DNA from: Acanthosoma haemorrhoidale
Taxonomy: Eukaryota; Arthropoda; Insecta; Hemiptera; Acanthosomatidae
DNA: 64,000 bases
NCBI GenBank assembly: GCA_930367205.1
Contig: OV884009.1
Location: forward strand, 88,991,189 to 89,055,188
Reading direction: 5' to 3'
The notes beneath the pieces are model-generated. The model was not told where the DNA came from, ran no database searches, and saw only the letters and a list, made by a program, of their open reading frames with translations. The position numbers and the translations under genes were made by a program. This document shows, in pieces, positions 59,223 to 64,000 of this stretch. Every line of letters starts with the position of its first letter. Position 1 is the first letter of the stretch.

Positions 59223-59780
59223 GTAAGTATCATTAGTTTCCCTCATACAATCCACTTAGCTTCACCTGTGCTCACCAGAATCATATCTGTAGTTTATTTA
59301 GTTCGGTTTTATATTATTTGTATTTTTCTTACGTACACTTCACGCACGTACATCCCCATTCATCAGGGGAGCTGCCTGTTCTCTTTTTCTTTATCTATGT
59401 GAGCGTTCGGCGCTTACAACTCCCGATTCACACAATACAAACTCGATATAGTACGAGTTTACAGTAAAAATGTAAAGGTGAGTTAACTGTGAATCTCTCG
59501 ACAGTGTCATTTCGTTCAAATATTCAACAAAAATACAAAGTTAACCCCTAAAAGTTTCTACAACTGAAAAGTCATGAAAATGGACCCGAGTAAACCCTAA
59601 CTTGCTAATTGGAAATATATTTCTACTTTATTACAAAAGAAAATGTCCTAAGGCCTGTGGTATAATGGAAACCCATAGACGTGGCAAAAACCCTAAACTT
59701 ACATTTTTGAAGTTTGGAATCTTTCAATATGATCCTAGTAACGTCGCTGTCTGAGTTTAACACAATTGTAAACGTTATTA

Positions 59781-60462
59781 CAATAGAACCTCGTTAATCT
59801 CACCTCGAGAGAGCAGGGGGTAGATCTAAAACGATAAGGGTTGGATTAACCGGAATTAGTTTTCTAGAGCAAGTGGTTAAAAACTTTCCGATGAATGCTT
59901 GTGCCCCAGCAACTTCAGATTAAAGCTTATCACCCGAAAATCCTCGAATTCCATGGTAATTTTCTACCGCTGGAGCCTCTCTTCTGAAGCAGTAAATGCA
60001 TAAGCCGAAGAATTCTGCTTACTTATGTTTGCATGTAAGGCGATTGCTTTCACCAGAATTATTGGCCCTGATAACGGAGTCCTTTTTCTTTTGTACTTGT
60101 TTAAACCGAATCTATATTGCGTCACATAATATATACAATTTCGGTTTTTTCGACGTCTTTATTGTTGATAGACCGTCGTGGACTGTCGTTGAAAATGTTT
60201 CCAATGCCTTCCTTTTACGTCGTGTGTCATTGATTGTAGTCAACCCGACTCCTATTTCTTGCGCGATTATCTTGATGTGTTCGCCCTTAAGAAACTATAA
60301 AACTGGTTAAAGTGCTTCTGAATGGATAAGAGAAAGTTTCAATTCAATTATCATTTTCGGAGAAATTGTCATCGTGAACTTGTTGGTTCGCTCGTCCGGG
60401 ATTCCGAGAACGTTAAGTAAACAGTGGGGAGACAAGATAGTCGGATTGGCGAAGTTCTATAG
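59781..60462 (-). mobile_element. Tigger/pogo-derived MITE retaining the DNA-binding domain
   Basis: Inverted ends CAATAGAACCTCGTTAATCTC (first 20 bases at 59781) and, from the right on the minus strand, CTATAGAACTTCGCCAATCC, are each flanked by TA (59779-59780 and 60463-60464). Length is 682 bp. Inside, the minus strand encodes the start of a Tigger transposase. The catalytic domain is absent. Confidence 0.75.
59860..60300 (-). pseudogene. Tigger transposase N-terminal (CENP-B-like HTH) remnant
   Basis: Minus-strand frames read GEHIKIIAQEIGVGLTTIND, a psq-type helix-turn-helix. After a frame change, RFKQVQKKKDSVI corresponds to the W-F-x-Q-x-R segment of the second HTH_Tnp_Tc5/CENP-B domain. 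Then come HGIRGFSGDKL and AGAQAFIGKF, matching the R-H-G-I-R...G-E-K-L segment. The D-E-T-G catalytic segment and everything after it is missing: the coding sequence runs straight into the terminal repeat. Confidence 0.65.
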
Positions 60463-60469
60463 TAATTTT

Positions 60470-63400
60470 ATATCCCAGGATTACTCCGGGTGCCTTCACG
60501 AACATGTTTTCACCCTGCTCTCGATGATAAAATATTTGTCAGAAACAAGTGTACTATTTAAATAAATTGTTGGTGTCTATTTTTTCAATTTAGAATAGCC
60601 CCCTTATCAATCGGCGCGTAAAAAGTTTAGATGTATTATACGTACATAATGTGCTGGTGAAATAAATTAATTTTGATTATTTCAAAATATGACCAGTCTG
60701 TTGTTATGAGCTCGACTTTAGTTCTGACAGAGCGCAAATAGGTTTTTATCTCTTCACTTTTCAAATAATAGTGCTATTTAAGATTAAGGTATTTTGCATG
60801 GAATCTATGTTACAAAAAATAAAATTTTAATCAATTTCTCTCAGTTAAAATTTGTAATAAGTGTTTTTTTCTAAATACTTTGCCAAGAGGTATTTTGTAG
60901 CTTGTAGTTTGAAACACATACATTTTTTTGGTTTTCTTACATATTAGATACATTTTTGGTTTACATGTATCTAATGAAACGTATTTCACTTCTTATCAGC
61001 AGTCTGTTTCACTTACTCCGAAATCATGTTTGAAATATTTATATGTATTTATAGATAATTGCTATATGTACTGGCCAGCTCGGAGGACATTCAAACCTGT
61101 CCGGGGCAATCTTTTGTTTGACTCCATATTCTTTGATAAGGGTCCTTAAAATGATCCAATCTACCTGAAATTTTATAGATGTATTCAACAAATTGTGTAT
61201 TTTTATCAATATTGTACCTATTTATTTATTTTTTATTTAAAGGGCATTTTCTGAAAATGGAATACAAAAATAGAATGGTGTTGGGGGGGGGGTTAATGTG
61301 GTTATCCTTGAATTTACTTAGTTATCAATATGCTGGAAAATTTTGTTTGATTTGAAGATATAAACTATTAAATTGTTCTAGTGATAATATTTTACTTATT
61401 TCGTCATAAGTATTTTTGTATTCAATTCATATTACATGTTGCATTAGTTTCCATCTCATTTTGATATTTTTGGAACTTTAATCTGTCGAAAAAATTTCAA
61501 TTTATGTACATATTGTGTAACAGTTTCTTTTTCTTCTAAATCGGCCTGAATAATAAATTATAGTTAATTTTAATGAATATAGTTTCGCGACGGTAACAAT
61601 TAAATTACAAGTTACAACTTACAGGAGTTTAATTATTCTAAGTATGAAAAAATAATTGTTTATACAATGCATAATTAATATAATGGTATAACGCTTTAAT
61701 TAATATAACTGCGCAAATTATCTACGTCTCTATATAAACTGGAAAATCTAGACACATACAGATGTTAACTTGTGCATTAATGTAATGAGCTCAATTTTTT
61801 TTGTTTTTCGGTTCCTTTTCATTAGATTTTCAGAAAAAAAAATTCACTAATTATACTTTAAAAAATAATGGTACTGCTAGGGTTGTATAGTAGTGAGGCG
61901 TGAGTCAGTGGTCCGGTTCTCCTTGCTCTAACCCACACTGTGTCCCTATATGGCCTCTCTGTCAGCAAAGCGCCGACCCACTCACTGTCTGCCTCTTCCC
62001 TCTTTCCGTCTTTAAGGACTCGCCACCCGTCCAGAAATTAGTTACCTTTCCTAAAAATATAAGTTCGTCAAAGATTACATCCTCTGAAATCACGCAGTAA
62101 ATATGTGAAGTTGCACATTTGTGCCAACACGCTGGTCTGGTACTGGAAACCTTAGTACTATATAATAATCCATAGGCCAGTATTTTCTTAGTATATTAAT
62201 TGATAACTGTTAGAATATAAGTGCCTATTTATGTAGGCATGTGACTTAAATTAATACCGTTTCATTTTTAATATTTTTGTTTAGAATATTTCTTGAATTG
62301 TATGTTCACTACTTAGAATATAAATAAAGGTTCGGTCTTCGTATGGTTGTGCACTATATCCATATCGACACTTTGATACAGATTAATTCCAATTCATGTA
62401 AGGCAATTCTCGGAGTTTTTAACATAGAATCTTTTTTTTTCATCGATTCTTTCTATCTATCTTGATAATATTTCATTGATTGTCATTTTTGACATAAAAC
62501 TTAATCTTTTCTAAAATTCATTCTTAGGCCTGAGTGCCAATGTAATAAAAAATAACTACACCAGCGAGTAGATTAAATATTCTCTTAAATGAAATGAAAA
62601 TTTCGAGAAGTCCGATCGTGGACAAAAACAGCAAATGTGAGGCAGGCTATGGAAGGCTAGAACTAACACCTGTAGTCGTTATAAACAAACGGAATATTTC
62701 ATCAATGTATTGCGATGTTTATGGGTGTTGGCTGGTGAAGAAAGCCGAAAGAGAAACTTGATATTAAAATAATTTAGAGGTGAACGAATTACCATCGCTT
62801 GTTTAGATTGAAAATTTCAAAGTTTTACAAAGACCTTGGGTCAGGCAAAATATTACTGACGAGATGACTCATTCGCTCCTTTTTTCCATGGTGTTCTAGG
62901 GCGTAAGTACATTTTGCAGAGGCACTCTCGAATGTTCACCCTTCTTTAGCCGTCTACGGCTAATGGAATAATCCAATAAATCGTTATCAAGTCCAACGGA
63001 TTCTAAATGTTTTATATAATTTGTTGTGTTAAGGACACGTTGCCTGTTTTCATGTTAAGGACTGTTTTTTTCTTCTTTCATAGGGGTTATTTACATTTAT
63101 TGAAATACAAAATTATAATGAATATAGCTCCTTGAGCATTTTAAGGTCGAGGCCTGCCAAGACATAGTTTGACTAATTTGAGGCTTAATAGTAGCGTGAG
63201 CAGGCTTCGAATGGGTATGAAGTCACCAACAGATAGCGCTCCTCCACAAATTAAATATTATTTTCGTTTGTTTGTGTTTTAATTTCCATCTAAATAATTT
63301 TATTGTGGGCCCATTGAAAATCAGTAGACTAACACAAATAGGTATTTTATGTTAAAAAAACAGAGGATAACTAATATTTGATTAATATTTAAATAAATCG

Positions 63401-64000
63401 CGCTGGACCCAGTTGGCTTAGATGTCGTGTGTTAGATGGGCGTGAGTGATGATATTTAGCTTTATCCATGGTTATATCCCAATTGGAACCTTACAGGATA
63501 AGCCTTCTTCCAAAGACAGGAAATAGCCATGGCCTAGACACTCATTCATGAGCCTTACGTGCCTCTGCTCGATTCAAAGGCAAGCACTGTTTTTTACAAC
63601 AGGGTCTGTTCATGGGGGGACTGGATTCTGCTAGCTGAAGATATCGTCTCAGGAGTTGTTCTCTTGAATGTTCCTGGAGTACTCCTTCCCTAATAATGAA
63701 GGTGAAAGCTTATACTTTACAGTCCGTTGTTCCCACCTCATGTTAAATAGTCTCACAAAAGGACTACAATTCATCCACTTGTGTCTTCTTTCCAGTTTTG
63801 ATTCAAAGGACGATCCTTTTTGGCTCTATTCATTTGGATTCTGGTGCCCTGTTGCAATAATCGCGAACAAGATGGCAGAGGAACTGATGACCTTGGTACT
63901 CGCATTCTACCCAGTCATGTGCCTTTGCAGACACGTTCAGAACATAGTGATGCAGCTTAGAAAACACCTTATTAAACTAAAGGAGAGGTTGTTCTATTGT
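60470..64000. other. Distal stretch without recognised genes
   Basis: AT-rich with a G11 run near 61284 and a GC-richer patch at 61890-62040 (the ORF 61900-62100 has no domain). The right end (63400-64000) is less AT-rich but no coding motif was recognised. Confidence 0.35.

Overview
The window is AT-rich nuclear DNA from an animal, most likely an insect. Coding exons are short, have GT/AG borders and are separated by introns of 1-7 kb. The repeats are typical of arthropods: R1-like, jockey/CR1-like and I-like LINEs, Ty3/Gypsy and Ty1/Copia elements, mariner/Tc1/Tigger DNA transposons and tRNA-derived SINEs. I cannot name the species. There are no operons and I saw no CRISPR array or rRNA gene.

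Host genes, all on the + strand: (1) the last two coding exons (509-680, 7593-7736) of a ubiquitin-conjugating-enzyme (E2) fold protein whose active-site Cys is replaced by Gly; (2) a seven-exon peptide:N-glycanase gene (NGLY1/Pngl), 16325-32940, with catalytic Cys-His-Asp, the zinc CxxC pairs and a C-terminal PAW region, but no PUB domain found upstream; (3) the probable first coding exon of a kinesin-13 (KIF2/Klp10A-like) gene at 40574-40631, whose later exons I could not find.

The rest is mainly layered transposon debris. The E2 intron holds a SINE, an unrecognised small ORF and a 5'-truncated R1-like LINE with a clear target-site duplication. Between E2 and NGLY1 lie a LINE tail, a minus-strand Gypsy relic, an RT relic, a Gypsy 3' end with its LTR, and a 262-bp tandem duplication. 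NGLY1 introns hold a fold-back Tc1 derivative, a complete but dead Tc1 element, LINE relics, and a minus-strand LINE split by a complete but dead mariner. Beyond NGLY1 are a Copia relic between opposite-facing LINE pieces, then after the kinesin exon a SINE and another LINE tail.

From 47.6 to 54.6 kb there is a minus-strand Ty3/Gypsy complex: two LTRs in tandem, a gag-pol internal region with primer-binding site and two zinc knuckles, a partial LTR, and a second pol fragment. Two tiny retrotransposed insertions (bodies of 58 and about 34 bases) interrupt its RT and gag, each with exact target-site duplications. Further right are a second copy of the fold-back Tc1 derivative with the same internal junction, a LINE 3' end matching the RT insertion, and a 682-bp Tigger-derived MITE that keeps the transposase DNA-binding domain. 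No clearly new biochemical system was found. The strongest unusual points are the Cys-less E2, the shared fold-back breakpoint, the ultra-short TPRT insertions and the Tigger MITE.
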